A stretch of 64,000 nt of DNA from Maribellus maritimus (lineage in GTDB: Bacteria > Bacteroidota > Bacteroidia > Bacteroidales > Prolixibacteraceae): NCBI RefSeq assembly GCF_022267315.1, contig NZ_JAIKLE010000021.1, positions 62,001 through 126,000 of the forward strand, given 5' to 3'. A program made the translations under genes and the position numbers. The notes beneath the pieces were generated by a model, which saw only the letters and a program-made list of their open reading frames with translations, was not told where the DNA came from and searched no databases. Shown one piece after another: positions 37,301-45,580 of this stretch. Positions within the stretch are counted from its first letter, which is position 1, and each line of letters begins with the position of its first letter.

Positions 37301-37390
37301 AAGGCTTGTAGTTGTTGCAATTCCAATTAACAGCAATGCCAGGAAAGCCATGGTAACTGCAATAGGTCGGTGGATGAGAAATTTAACCAT
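34352..37390 (-). CDS. RND-family efflux permease
   Basis: 1012 residues, the usual length for AcrB/MexB-type (HAE1-like) inner-membrane pumps. It begins VKFLIHRPIAVTMAFLALLLIG (TM1), then a large periplasmic porter domain starting IDIPVVSIRVSSSEMPARQLE; the proton-relay helix is recognisable as LVLGVGMMIDNSIIVIDNI (about 395-415). A second periplasmic half and the final TM block (IGIIVMTGIIINDSILKIDT) follow. It exports lipophilic or amphipathic compounds using proton motive force, together with the adaptor at 38748-39842. No outer-membrane TolC-type partner gene is present in the window, and a propeller gene separates it from its adaptor. Confidence 0.92.
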   Translation of the reverse strand: MVKFLIHRPIAVTMAFLALLLIGIATTTSLPVSLMPDIDIPVVSIRVSSSEMPARQLENTVVKTLRSLLKEVNHVEEMRSETRDGAAWVELRFRHGTPIDLASVEVNEKVDKAMNSFPDDIRRPEVIRASASDIPVFYLMVNRKKELESGNTKEFLQLSNFASQVIRKRLEQLPEVALVDMSGLQYPEIKIFPNNAYLQSGAFSVAALEQALQENNIDLGRLLIRDGQYQYNIRFNTRLRDVSDISKVPVNLNGKVVRLDEIAEINMQPQRLQGDIKFKAQNAVSMAVIKQSDAKMAELKKELEFLVERFREDYPDLEFSVTRDQSKLLEYSINNLGQSLLFGGLLAFLAMFLFLREKRAPWLIGVSIPVSLIIALLFFYLAGLSINIISLSGLVLGVGMMIDNSIIVIDNITQHRQRHSLLDRACNEGTNEIIRPLISSVLTTCAVFIPLIFMKGMSGALFFDQAIAVTIGLTVSLVVSITLLPTLYRIFYKKHSDVDPKATYPVYYSWYEKGLKFVLRHQLLTLVLVIGMIGTAVVLYKALTVSRFPDVSQDEAVLKIDWNEPVTLEENNHRVTKLLAVLSESPEYVIEEAGKQQYLLNTGEEAGTSETRLYIKTTSPSRLNQLSEKLSNYLENNYPESDFSFSETDNLFNLAFGKTEAPLIVKFAHFNPGEEGYIDGLAELQEKTETAFPGRVRSKLITRNLILLETDPEKLMYYQVDNDDLYREIKSAFNVNTVFTINDNNMFVPVSIGNNYASVYDIIQNITIQNANDEKIPLSGLVKVSSGAGLKAIVAGKDGEYFPVLLNIKDKEFKEVTATFKNMVNNDDRFNVSFGGEIIADKGMLKELLVIIGVSLLLLYFILAAQFESFVLPVIVLLEVPIDLFGAFLFLMAFGAGINIMSAIGIIVMTGIIINDSILKIDTINKLMDSGFSLLRAVFEAGKRRLKPIIMTSLTTILAMLPFLFQKGMGAELQKPLALAIIGGMTIGTLVSLYFIPLMYYLLKKKKEVVRS

Positions 37391-37529
37391 TTTGTTGGTA
37401 TTGATTTAGTTTTTTTGGCTTATATGTTTATGAATATCCGTATTGTATCATATCTTTTTATGTTCGCAGTACCAAAATGATTTCAGGACAACGTCGGTTT
37501 TAAAATGCCTGACCAACATTCAACTATTT

Positions 37530-38627
37530 TTATTTTAGCTTGCAAACCAATATTACCGGATTATCACTTTGAAGGGCTTTTTCCTTCTGCTCATCAAATT
37601 CATGTCGTTTTTTGTTTTTTATGGTGTGCCCGGAAATCTGGTACGATGTAAGCGGAATATATAATTCATCTTTATCAGAAAGATAGTAGGGATCATCCCA
37701 CACTCCTCCATCAATATCGTTTATAAATTCCTTCACATAAGAAATTTGCCAATCCGACTTTCGAATGATAATGTTCGACGGATAAGATCCTAAACTGTAA
37801 TCTATAAAAATGAAATTGTCGTTTTCCAAATAAGTTCTAACCTTCCAGTGCTGGTTATTTCTGATATATTTTATCCTCTCATATTCCGACATTGACTCGG
37901 CCTTTTTTAAAATCTCGATATACGTTGGATAAGGTTTCCCGTCAAAAACATATTGGGGTAAAAGTTTTTGGTTTGAAAAAACATAAATTGTATCATTAAT
38001 CGGCGAAAACAAATGAAAATTGTCTTTTCCCAGTTCTGTAACCGAAGGATTCCCTTCATTTTCAAATTCTGCTTTCAAAGGACGAAAAACATTTTCCTTT
38101 TTGCCCTCCATGCTATACTCGGTTATATAGCCGGGGGCATTTGTTTCATGAAACAGATAAAATTTACTTTTGGAATAAAAAAAGCGGCTACCGGGTTCAT
38201 TTACATTAAAAATCTTCCGCTGAAATTCTCCGTTTTTTGAAAAGACTTTAATACCAACTTCATCCCAAACAGCGAAATCGTTATTATAACTTATAATGTC
38301 ACGTAGATTTTGAATTCTATTTTTTCCAATTTGATTCAAAAATTCACCTCGTTTGGAAAACCTCAACAGACTTGTTTCTCCTCCGTAACGTTGTTTTACA
38401 ATAATCTCGTTATCCAGAAGTTTAACATTCTGAATCCGGCCGGGCTGTACCTCCCCCTGATACTTTAATTCGATATAATCAATGTCCGACGCAAAACTTG
38501 AAACCGGCTGAACGTCTTTTGTTTCCTTCAAAACTATTTTCCTGATATCACCGGTATTTGGGTCGCCGGTTGAACACGAAATATGAATTACAAATAGTAT
38601 TATTAAAATCTTTACTTTATTTTTCAT
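37530..38627 (-). CDS. Six-bladed beta-propeller lipoprotein inside the efflux operon (P18)
   Basis: 365 residues; lipobox HISC with Cys18. The most diverged copy: the GRGPxEY motif is gone (GKNRIQNLRD in its place) but IDYIELKYQG, FSKRGEFLNQIG, INDTIYVFSN, NDIDGGVWDD and the final SDNPVILVCKLK keep the family order. The ATG directly abuts the TAG of a C-terminal propeller remnant (38628-38630), so an earlier duplicate stood just upstream. The adaptor gene lies 120 bases upstream and the permease 139 bases downstream on the same strand, so P18 is probably co-expressed with the pump. Confidence 0.85.
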   Translation of the reverse strand: MKNKVKILIILFVIHISCSTGDPNTGDIRKIVLKETKDVQPVSSFASDIDYIELKYQGEVQPGRIQNVKLLDNEIIVKQRYGGETSLLRFSKRGEFLNQIGKNRIQNLRDIISYNNDFAVWDEVGIKVFSKNGEFQRKIFNVNEPGSRFFYSKSKFYLFHETNAPGYITEYSMEGKKENVFRPLKAEFENEGNPSVTELGKDNFHLFSPINDTIYVFSNQKLLPQYVFDGKPYPTYIEILKKAESMSEYERIKYIRNNQHWKVRTYLENDNFIFIDYSLGSYPSNIIIRKSDWQISYVKEFINDIDGGVWDDPYYLSDKDELYIPLTSYQISGHTIKNKKRHEFDEQKEKALQSDNPVILVCKLK

Positions 38628-38720
38628 CTAATCAATTTTACAAAACATTACAATCGGATTGTTTCTTTCATCAAAATCTTTCACTGCAATATTCAATCCA
38701 AATTTATTTGAGTCTGCCCG
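38628..38720 (-). pseudogene. C-terminal remnant of a lost propeller gene
   Basis: After an in-frame TGA (38721-38723) the minus strand reads about 30 codons ending VKDFDERNNPIVMFCKID and TAG. The DERNNPIVMFCK stretch aligns with DENDNPVLMLVK, the closing strand of the family. Nothing of the upstream blades remains before the adaptor stop at 38748. This is evidence that two propeller genes once stood between adaptor and permease. Confidence 0.7.
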
Positions 38721-38747
38721 TCAATGTCCTGAAAACAATCATAAAAG

Positions 38748-39842
38748 TCATTCCATTTCCACTTCCGATTCGTGTGCCAGGTTCAGGTTATTTGAAACAA
38801 TCACGGTGTCACCTGGTTCAAGTGTTGCTCCCTCAGCTGCTTCAACGGAATATTGGCTTTCGTTTTCGTCGAGCACATTTATATATGTCCAGTAAGCAAT
38901 TCCGCCGGTGTAACGGAAAAGTACTTCGCGGTTCTGCCGCAAAACTACTGCCTGCTTTGGAACTACCAGTTGATCTGGAATAGCTTTCTTAATGCTAACT
39001 TTTACATTCATTCCTTCAAGGTAACCTCCCGGGTTATTTACTTCTGCTTTTATCCACACCAGCCCGTTGTCATCAATACGCGGATTGATTTCAGTAATTT
39101 CTCCTTTTGTTGATTTTGCTCCGGCAACAGGAATTACGGTAACCTGCTGGCCAACCTGAACTTCGCCAAATTCAGTTTCAAGCAACGGAAATTCGATAGT
39201 AAATTGTTTGTCGCTAATTAACGTGCAAAACGGCTCCGACTGATTTACTTTTTCATATGGTTTTTGTTTCACCCCTTCTACTTTCCCGGAAAAGGGAGCT
39301 TTTAGAGTTGCATTTTTCAACACCCGTTCAGCTTCTTCAAAATCCAATACTGCCTGGTTATACCCCGACCTGATATTGGCAATTCGCAAATGATCCTGCG
39401 GAACATCTTTTTCCTCTATATCTTTATATCCCATACTTAGCAAATCATCCATTTTTTCAATCTCCGCACTTTCCAGGCCCACTTTTGCCTTTTCAAATGA
39501 AAATCTATAATCATCGTTTTGAAGTGTTGCCAGAGTTGCTCCCCGCTGAATTGTTTGTCCGTTTTTTACAGGAATCGTTTCAATGATCCCCTGATTCTCG
39601 AAATACAATTCTGCTTTTTGTATGGCGGCAAGCTTTCCGTTGCTTACAATTTCGCGTGTGAAATTTTCACGTTGAATAACTGTGGTTTCCACGAGGTTCT
39701 TCTCCTCCGGAAGTGCGTCGTGTTCAGATTGTGTTTCATCCGGTGTGCTATTTTTACAGGAAAAAACAAAGGTGCTTATAACTATCGAAATAAAAATACT
39801 TAGAGTAAAAGTTTGCGTTAGAGCAGGTTTCATTTTTTTCAT
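38748..39842 (-). CDS. RND efflux periplasmic adaptor (membrane fusion lipoprotein)
   Basis: 364 residues; lipobox VFSC (Cys near 29). The lipoyl-like half motif GIIETIPVKNGQTIQRGATLATL (about 91-113) is followed by a helical hairpin (about 115-185, DDYRFSFEKAKVGLESAEIEK onwards) and the second lipoyl half ATLKAPFSGKVEGVKQKPYEKV. A beta-barrel domain (QFTIEFPLLETEFGEVQVGQ in outline) and a membrane-proximal domain complete the HlyD/AcrA architecture. It bridges the RND permease to an outer-membrane channel. It is first in the operon, with a 13-bp-arm palindrome 31 bases upstream of its ATG that may be an operator. Confidence 0.9.
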   Translation of the reverse strand: MKKMKPALTQTFTLSIFISIVISTFVFSCKNSTPDETQSEHDALPEEKNLVETTVIQRENFTREIVSNGKLAAIQKAELYFENQGIIETIPVKNGQTIQRGATLATLQNDDYRFSFEKAKVGLESAEIEKMDDLLSMGYKDIEEKDVPQDHLRIANIRSGYNQAVLDFEEAERVLKNATLKAPFSGKVEGVKQKPYEKVNQSEPFCTLISDKQFTIEFPLLETEFGEVQVGQQVTVIPVAGAKSTKGEITEINPRIDDNGLVWIKAEVNNPGGYLEGMNVKVSIKKAIPDQLVVPKQAVVLRQNREVLFRYTGGIAYWTYINVLDENESQYSVEAAEGATLEPGDTVIVSNNLNLAHESEVEME

Positions 39843-39872
39843 GGATAGAGAACTAATATTTTAGTTCGAAAG

Positions 39873-39904
39873 ATAACAAAAATTATGCCTGTAATTTTTG
39901 TTAT
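39873..39904 (-). promoter_or_regulatory. Long palindrome upstream of the efflux adaptor
   Basis: Perfect arms ATAACAAAAATTA (39873-39885) and TAATTTTTGTTAT (39892-39904) around TGCCTG. It starts 31 bases upstream of the adaptor ATG, a usual place for a repressor operator (TetR/MarR-like regulators favour such sites). No regulator gene adjoins it. On RNA it would form a stable leader hairpin instead. Confidence 0.5.
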
Positions 39905-40240
39905 TTGTTGAGTTTTTTAGCGTTTAATCTGATTATTGTAAAATGTTTTTTTTAACGCTTTGCCTGACATTGGTTTGATTTCTCCTATGGATTACAGGAT
40001 GACTATACGAAAACCCCATAATAAGCCACTGGGAATTATCTGAATAATAATCCATTGCTTACCTCTTATTTTAAAAAAAAAACTTATGTTGACAGAAGTT
40101 AGCTGTGAATATCGGGGTAGCGCCGATCCGTAAAATTTAAAACAGATTCAGGTTATTTCAACACGCAAGGCTTTATTTTTGCTGTTTTAGTCATTAAAGT
40201 TTGATACTCAGTTAACACATCGTCACCATCTGAAATGGTA
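39905..40240. other. 336-base spacer upstream of the efflux operon
   Basis: Lies between the adaptor upstream palindrome and the end of the MBL-fold gene. No open frame with family signal and no convincing hairpin or repeat was seen; it presumably carries the efflux promoter. Confidence 0.4.
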
Positions 40241-41035
40241 CTAATGCGAGCAAAATTTTATGATTTCTCCGTCTTCGGGCACATGATATCTATTGCCACA
40301 TACATCGTTATTCTTCAGAAACTGCCTCAGTTCTTTACGAGAAACCGTTTCGTGATCCAACGCTCCGATGTGAACAGTTACAACAGTTGTATCTTTTTTA
40401 TGATTTAGCAACTGCAGAACCTGTTTTTCATCCATAATAACCTTATGAGTATGATCCAGCGAAATATATTCTTTAAATGGATGGTTTTCAGGCAAAAAAA
40501 CATTTCCTCCGGCATTACAAATAACGACGTTGGGAGAAAACTTGTCCACTGTTCTTTTTACTTTATCGCACCAAATTGTATCTCCGGTAATGTACAAAAC
40601 TTCGTTTTTTGAATCTTCTAAAACGTATCCTGAAACATCGCCCATTACTTTTAGTATCTCTCCTTCACCATGCTGTGCATCGACTCTTGAGATCCTGACA
40701 TTATCCAAAACTCTTTCGTGTTGAATTTCAATTGCTTCAAATCCAAACGTTTTAATTTTTTCAGAGTCGGCTTTTTGAATAACAAATGGCACCGATTTTG
40801 GTATCTCTTCCTGTGCTTTCTCGTCAAAATGATCCGGATGTAAATGTGTAATCATCACATAATCCACATCTTCCAGTATTTCAGGAATGGAAATGGGAAG
40901 CGGAACAGTTGGGTTTTCCGCCTTGCCTGCAAAAGGGGGCAGACTTCTCTCATTCGCAAAAAAAGGATCAACCAACCACACTTTCCCACCGAAATAAATC
41001 TTTACCGTTGCATTTCTTACTAACTGAATTTTCAT
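40241..41035 (-). CDS. MBL-fold metallo-hydrolase (UlaG-like)
   Basis: 264 residues, no signal peptide, so cytosolic. The metal site THLHPDHFD gives H64, H66, D68 and H69; TGDTIW in mid-protein provides a bridging Asp, and VTVHIGALDH near residue 225 carries the later His. The short LRLxRNATVKIYFGG-type opening (QLVRNATVKIYFGGKVWLVDPFF) resembles the UlaG/L-ascorbate-6-phosphate lactonase and related N-acyl hydrolase group. The substrate is unknown. Its gene starts 44 bases after an AraC-type regulator on the same strand, which probably controls it. Confidence 0.85.
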   Translation of the reverse strand: MKIQLVRNATVKIYFGGKVWLVDPFFANERSLPPFAGKAENPTVPLPISIPEILEDVDYVMITHLHPDHFDEKAQEEIPKSVPFVIQKADSEKIKTFGFEAIEIQHERVLDNVRISRVDAQHGEGEILKVMGDVSGYVLEDSKNEVLYITGDTIWCDKVKRTVDKFSPNVVICNAGGNVFLPENHPFKEYISLDHTHKVIMDEKQVLQLLNHKKDTTVVTVHIGALDHETVSRKELRQFLKNNDVCGNRYHVPEDGEIIKFCSH

Positions 41036-41079
41036 AATTACATTTTTTACGAATGTACGTTCAGTTAATGGTTCCGGGA

Positions 41080-41985
41080 CTATTGAAAATTGCGATTTTC
41101 CTTTCTGTATTCCCGGGGGGTCTGTTTCAATTCCTTTTTTAAAACAGGATACAAAGCTGTGGGCTCCTGAAATCCAACAGCATAAGCAACCTCATCGATT
41201 GACATGTCGGTTTTCTGAATGAGATACTTTGCTTTCTCAATTCTTATTCCTTTTAAATATTGATAGGGAGATACTCCATATACATTTTTAAATATTCGTA
41301 AAAAATGGAAATGAGACATCGAAACCAATGCTGAAAGAGACGCAACAGAAAGCTGAGCGTCATTGTAGTTGCTAAAAAGATAATCTTTGGCAACGGCCAT
41401 TCTTCCGGCCAACTCTTCCTTTGTTGATTTTTTTGCAACCGGAATATTTAAACGTCTCCCCTTTTCCCCGACGTCTAAAATCAGACAATGTTGGAATAAC
41501 TCAATCATAAATGTTTCCTCCTCTTCTTCCTCGTATGACTGAATTAAACGATTAAAATCAAAATTTCGGTAATGCAGCTGATTGTTAAAGCTAAAGCCTG
41601 TTTCTTGTTTGAAGGGATTGTCCAACAACTCCTTATTTGAACTTAAAAATGCATATTTTGCTTTTGTGTAGAAATTATAACTCAAATGAATATTAAAAGT
41701 TTCTGTCTTTTCCTCTGAATCAATTTCATAATGAAAAGATTCGAAGGGACTGCTCAGATAAAAAGTTTGTTCACAAATTTTAAGGTTTCTTTTATTTGTT
41801 CGCAGATTTACCGTGCCTTTTGTATTGGCAAAAATTGTAAATGAACTTTCAAAAACAGATTTTTGATATTTTTTCTTTGAAGCAGTTACAACAACATTAG
41901 GCCACTCAATTTCGCACGACTGATGCGAAACAACATTCCGAAATTTTTCAATCAACTTTTGCTCTGGAAACTGAAATACATTCAT
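41080..41985 (-). CDS. AraC-family transcriptional regulator
   Basis: 301 residues. The C-terminal AraC DNA-binding domain spans about 190-297, with two helix-turn-helix units: SVASLSALVSMSHFHFLRIFK and SIDEVAYAVGFQEPTALYPVLKKE, ending TPREYRKEN. The N-terminal part (about 1-180) is a cupin-like effector domain with a run of Glu (EEEEEE-like, about 152-159) and no recognisable ligand motif. The expected target is the MBL-fold gene that follows; a role in the adjacent efflux operon is possible but not shown. Confidence 0.9.
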   Translation of the reverse strand: MNVFQFPEQKLIEKFRNVVSHQSCEIEWPNVVVTASKKKYQKSVFESSFTIFANTKGTVNLRTNKRNLKICEQTFYLSSPFESFHYEIDSEEKTETFNIHLSYNFYTKAKYAFLSSNKELLDNPFKQETGFSFNNQLHYRNFDFNRLIQSYEEEEEETFMIELFQHCLILDVGEKGRRLNIPVAKKSTKEELAGRMAVAKDYLFSNYNDAQLSVASLSALVSMSHFHFLRIFKNVYGVSPYQYLKGIRIEKAKYLIQKTDMSIDEVAYAVGFQEPTALYPVLKKELKQTPREYRKENRNFQ

Positions 41986-42124
41986 GTCTTTGCTTTACAT
42001 CTAAAGTCTTTTCTTTTCAACAAATGAATGCGATTGCTGGTTTAACAGAATTGATTTGGGGTAAGATTATACGCTAAACGGCAAGTCATTTTATTCTGTC
42101 ACCCTTTCCTTATAATAATTTCAA

Positions 42125-45100
42125 CTAATTTACCACAAACTTACTATAAACTGACTTGTCGCTATAGTTAACCCGAATGAAATATAATCCAGCCTTAAAT
42201 GATGACGTTTCTATTTTTGTTCTTCTCTGTATACCAAGTTCTTCGGAAAACATAAGTTGTCCTTCCACATTAAAAATCTGAAGAATGACATCTTTCTCTC
42301 CGATTTCTAAAAGTTCAATATTAAGCACAGATTTCGCAGGATTTGGATAAACTTTAAGCTTTTGAGCAGCCAGTGTTTTAGCATTACTTGAAGTAACCTT
42401 TTCTATATTAATTGTGTAATCTTCAACCTCTCCAAAAATTGAATTACAAGGTACTACACTGTTATCATAAACAGCTCGCACCCGCATCCTTGTACTTCCC
42501 ATCATGGAGTTTTCAGGTACTGTAAAATTTCCCTGATAAAGATGCTCTCCGCTACTAAAAACTGGAAGATCGATAAATTCATTGGCCTCAAAAACGGCAT
42601 TTTGGTTATAATCTATCCAGGCACCACATTTGTCTAAATCAAAATGATAATTCAATGTTACTGCTATTGTATATTCCTCACCTACCCGTAAATCTGTTGA
42701 ATGATTGGTAAAGTCGGAGTAACCGGTTTGTTCTGAAGTATTATCTATTGTATTTAGTTTGACATTACTAATCCAATCCGCTCCTGTTCCATCAGCACCT
42801 ACTGCATTACAATATTGAAGTATATTTTTTTCAATTAAAACGGAGTAATCTTCTACTTCTCCTTTAATATCATTACCGCATGGTGTTGGTTCTTCATTTT
42901 CATTTTGTAAACGCAAACGCATGGTGTAAAATCCGGGAGTTACATCTTCAGGAATTAAAAAAGATGCAGAAGTTCTGTGTTCTTCATTAAAACTGCCAAA
43001 AGTCAACAATTCGCTGGATTCAAATTCCTTGTTGTTGTTGCTATCAATCCAAGCAAAGCATTTATCATTTGAGTTGTGTTGATTAAGAGTAATCTGCATT
43101 GTATAATCTTCACCAATCCTAAGTTTGGCATAAACATTTGTAAAGTCTGAATAAGACTCCTTATCTGAATTCTGGTCAATTGTTTCCAGTTTAACATTTT
43201 TGATCCAATTGCCGGGTGTTTGATTGCTACCGGCTGCTGTACAATATGTGGGGGCATTTTTTGTAGAATTTTTCCAGATTCCCCGACCTAAACTAGCGGC
43301 AAAAATCTGATCAGAGGGATAATGTATTTCTAAGTCGTTTACTCCAACCATTGGAAAACCTTCAGAGTAAAGTTCCCAGTTATCCATGGTATTATCGATA
43401 TAATAAATTCCAATATCCATTCCCAGGTACAGGGCATCTGTTTCTGAGTCATCAAATACCAAACACCTCGCTTCAATATTGGGCAATTGTTTTGAGTAAT
43501 TCTCCCATGTTACTCCGCCATTTTTTGACAGATAGACTTTCTCTCCGTTATTAAAAGCTCCCAACGAAACTGCTACTTTTAACGGATCTGACGGATGCAC
43601 TGCAATTCGGGTAATCCATTGATTAGGCAAACCTGTTGTTATTTCTGTCCAATTTGCACCATCATCAGAGGTGCGCCATAACCTTGCTCCTTTTGAAGCA
43701 TAAATATAATTTGGATCAGATTCTCCGAGTGCCAGATTAGTAACATTGCCTATACCAAAAGCACCAATTGCTGTCCAGCTTTGCATGCCATCAGTAGTTT
43801 TGTGCACCTTGTTATTGCCAAAATACATCACCGAAGGATTTGTTGGATGCATAACCAGCGGCGATACCCAATCTCCTTCTCCGGGCTGTGTTACAGAATG
43901 ACCGGTAGAGTGTAATTCTCCATTCTGTATGGCAAAATATTTATTGTTAGGGTTGTCGCAGTCGATAAGGCACTCCATGCCGTCGGCGCCGTAAATACCG
44001 TCCCAAAGTTGGCCATCCCATAGATAAATTCCATTATCCTGTGAACCATTCATATGTAAATTTGAGTTTGTCTTACTTACTGTTAAACGGTATGGTTCGA
44101 GAGCTACCATTGTATTATACAAATTTATCCAGCTATTACCTTCGTCAGTACTGTATGAAACTCCTCCATCAGTGCAGACATATAACTTGTTACCGGCATA
44201 AACAAAATCGTGAATATCACAATGTATATAATGATTGTTTGGATAGGTCCAATCTGATGTTTTCACCCATGAATAGCCGCCATCCAATGACTTGTGTGTT
44301 TCGAATTCTCCGGTATGAATCAGTTTTTCATCAACGGGACTTATAATAAAAGTTCCGTGATGCCACATTTCTCCTTTCGTATATTTATGGTCACCGATAT
44401 AGGTAAAACTTTGTCCCTTATTTGTCGACTTATAAATACCTTTTCTACCAGTCATCAGATAAACCACATTGGGAGCTGCTGCTGTTAAACCGATAAAAAC
44501 CCGTCCTCCCAAATCAACGTTAACCTTTACAAAAGAGTCTCCTCCGTTTGTGGAACGAAAAAATCCGCCAACCTGGCTGGCATACACAATCTGTGATTCA
44601 TCTGCTTTATAGAATATATCATCAAAATCACCCGCTTGATTCAAAATCCAGTTCGCTCCGCCGTCAATAGATTTATAAATGCCTCTTGAGCAGGAAAAAA
44701 GTAATGTATTATTGTCGGTTGGGTGCATGATCAGCTTACGGCCTTTTACACCTTCGGTGTATGCAAAACGTAATCCGGACATATTCCAGCTTTCTCCCCC
44801 GTCATTTGAAATATAAATACCTGTGCAGTTGGTTGAGTTATTGTCGCCATCGCCGGTTGCCCAGTAGATTTTATCTGTATTAACCGGATCAATAACAATA
44901 CCGCAAACTCCTCTGCTTCCTATAGTATCGGTTTTTGATACCCAGTTTAGTCCTCCATCCACAGACTTCCACACGCCGTTTGTTGGACCACCGATATAAA
45001 GTATATTTTCATGTTCCGGATCAACAGCAATTCGGTCGATTCTGCCCAGACCGGGAGAATAGTGACCATTATTTGTGTTGATATTATCAGGACCAAGGCT

Positions 45101-45424
45101 TTTCCAAACATTTATATCAGCACTTTTGGTGTATGTTCTGTTTTTAAATTGGTCAAATTCTTTTTTTGACATATCAACACCCTGGAAATTAATATTTCCG
45201 AGAGGATAAGCTTTGCTCCAATTTTCATGCTCCCACCTTTTGTATTGTTTATAACCAGTACCCTTTCCGGTGCCAACCTTCGAAAAGTATTCATTTGCAG
45301 CCTTCTGAATCTCAAAAATACTGGACTTTTGATCATTTATCATCTTGAGGTATTGCTGCCCTTTTACCTGAGAAAACAAACACACAACGCAAAAAATAGA
45401 GAATATGATTGAATGAATTTTCAT
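42125..45424 (-). CDS. T9SS-exported BNR propeller protein with two GEVED domains
   Basis: 1099 residues. Signal peptide (1-22), then a VPS10/sortilin-like BNR propeller region (about 110-730) with many SxDGGxxW Asp-box units (KSVDGGLNW, ISNDGGESW, RSTNGGDSF, KTTDGMQSW, RTSDDGANW, LSKNGGVTW) and NILYIGG-type strands. Two GEVED domains follow (CFAWIDSNNNKEFE...GEVEDYSVLIEK, CGAWIDYNQNAVFE...GEVEDYTINIEK). The last 75 residues are a type A Por-secretion sorting domain (KVYPNPAKSVLNIE...GLYFIRVNY). It is therefore exported through the type IX system to the surface or medium. It sits 156 bases behind SusD, as the only downstream gene of that locus; the propeller could be a GH74-like or binding module. 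Confidence 0.88.
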   Translation of the reverse strand: MKIHSIIFSIFCVVCLFSQVKGQQYLKMINDQKSSIFEIQKAANEYFSKVGTGKGTGYKQYKRWEHENWSKAYPLGNINFQGVDMSKKEFDQFKNRTYTKSADINVWKSLGPDNINTNNGHYSPGLGRIDRIAVDPEHENILYIGGPTNGVWKSVDGGLNWVSKTDTIGSRGVCGIVIDPVNTDKIYWATGDGDNNSTNCTGIYISNDGGESWNMSGLRFAYTEGVKGRKLIMHPTDNNTLLFSCSRGIYKSIDGGANWILNQAGDFDDIFYKADESQIVYASQVGGFFRSTNGGDSFVKVNVDLGGRVFIGLTAAAPNVVYLMTGRKGIYKSTNKGQSFTYIGDHKYTKGEMWHHGTFIISPVDEKLIHTGEFETHKSLDGGYSWVKTSDWTYPNNHYIHCDIHDFVYAGNKLYVCTDGGVSYSTDEGNSWINLYNTMVALEPYRLTVSKTNSNLHMNGSQDNGIYLWDGQLWDGIYGADGMECLIDCDNPNNKYFAIQNGELHSTGHSVTQPGEGDWVSPLVMHPTNPSVMYFGNNKVHKTTDGMQSWTAIGAFGIGNVTNLALGESDPNYIYASKGARLWRTSDDGANWTEITTGLPNQWITRIAVHPSDPLKVAVSLGAFNNGEKVYLSKNGGVTWENYSKQLPNIEARCLVFDDSETDALYLGMDIGIYYIDNTMDNWELYSEGFPMVGVNDLEIHYPSDQIFAASLGRGIWKNSTKNAPTYCTAAGSNQTPGNWIKNVKLETIDQNSDKESYSDFTNVYAKLRIGEDYTMQITLNQHNSNDKCFAWIDSNNNKEFESSELLTFGSFNEEHRTSASFLIPEDVTPGFYTMRLRLQNENEEPTPCGNDIKGEVEDYSVLIEKNILQYCNAVGADGTGADWISNVKLNTIDNTSEQTGYSDFTNHSTDLRVGEEYTIAVTLNYHFDLDKCGAWIDYNQNAVFEANEFIDLPVFSSGEHLYQGNFTVPENSMMGSTRMRVRAVYDNSVVPCNSIFGEVEDYTINIEKVTSSNAKTLAAQKLKVYPNPAKSVLNIELLEIGEKDVILQIFNVEGQLMFSEELGIQRRTKIETSSFKAGLYFIRVNYSDKSVYSKFVVN

Positions 45425-45452
45425 TATTTTACTTAAATGACAATTATAAAAG

Positions 45453-45498
45453 AATCCTGAGTTTGAGTATAATCAAATATTTCATCAAACTCAGGATT
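45453..45498 (-). terminator. Large hairpin between SusD and the T9SS protein gene
   Basis: Perfect 14-bp arms AATCCTGAGTTTGA (45453-45466) and TCAAACTCAGGATT (45485-45498), 18-base loop, followed on the minus strand by CTTTTAT. It is 83 bases past the SusD stop. It probably attenuates or stabilises transcript ends between highly expressed susCD and the downstream gene; a comparable hairpin follows the other SusD at 63356-63413. Confidence 0.55.
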
Positions 45499-45580
45499 TA
45501 TACTGTTAAAAGCAGGATTTCGGCATAAAACCTTATTTTCATCAATTCCTGCCATTCCAGCCCTCACTCTTAAATTTTTA

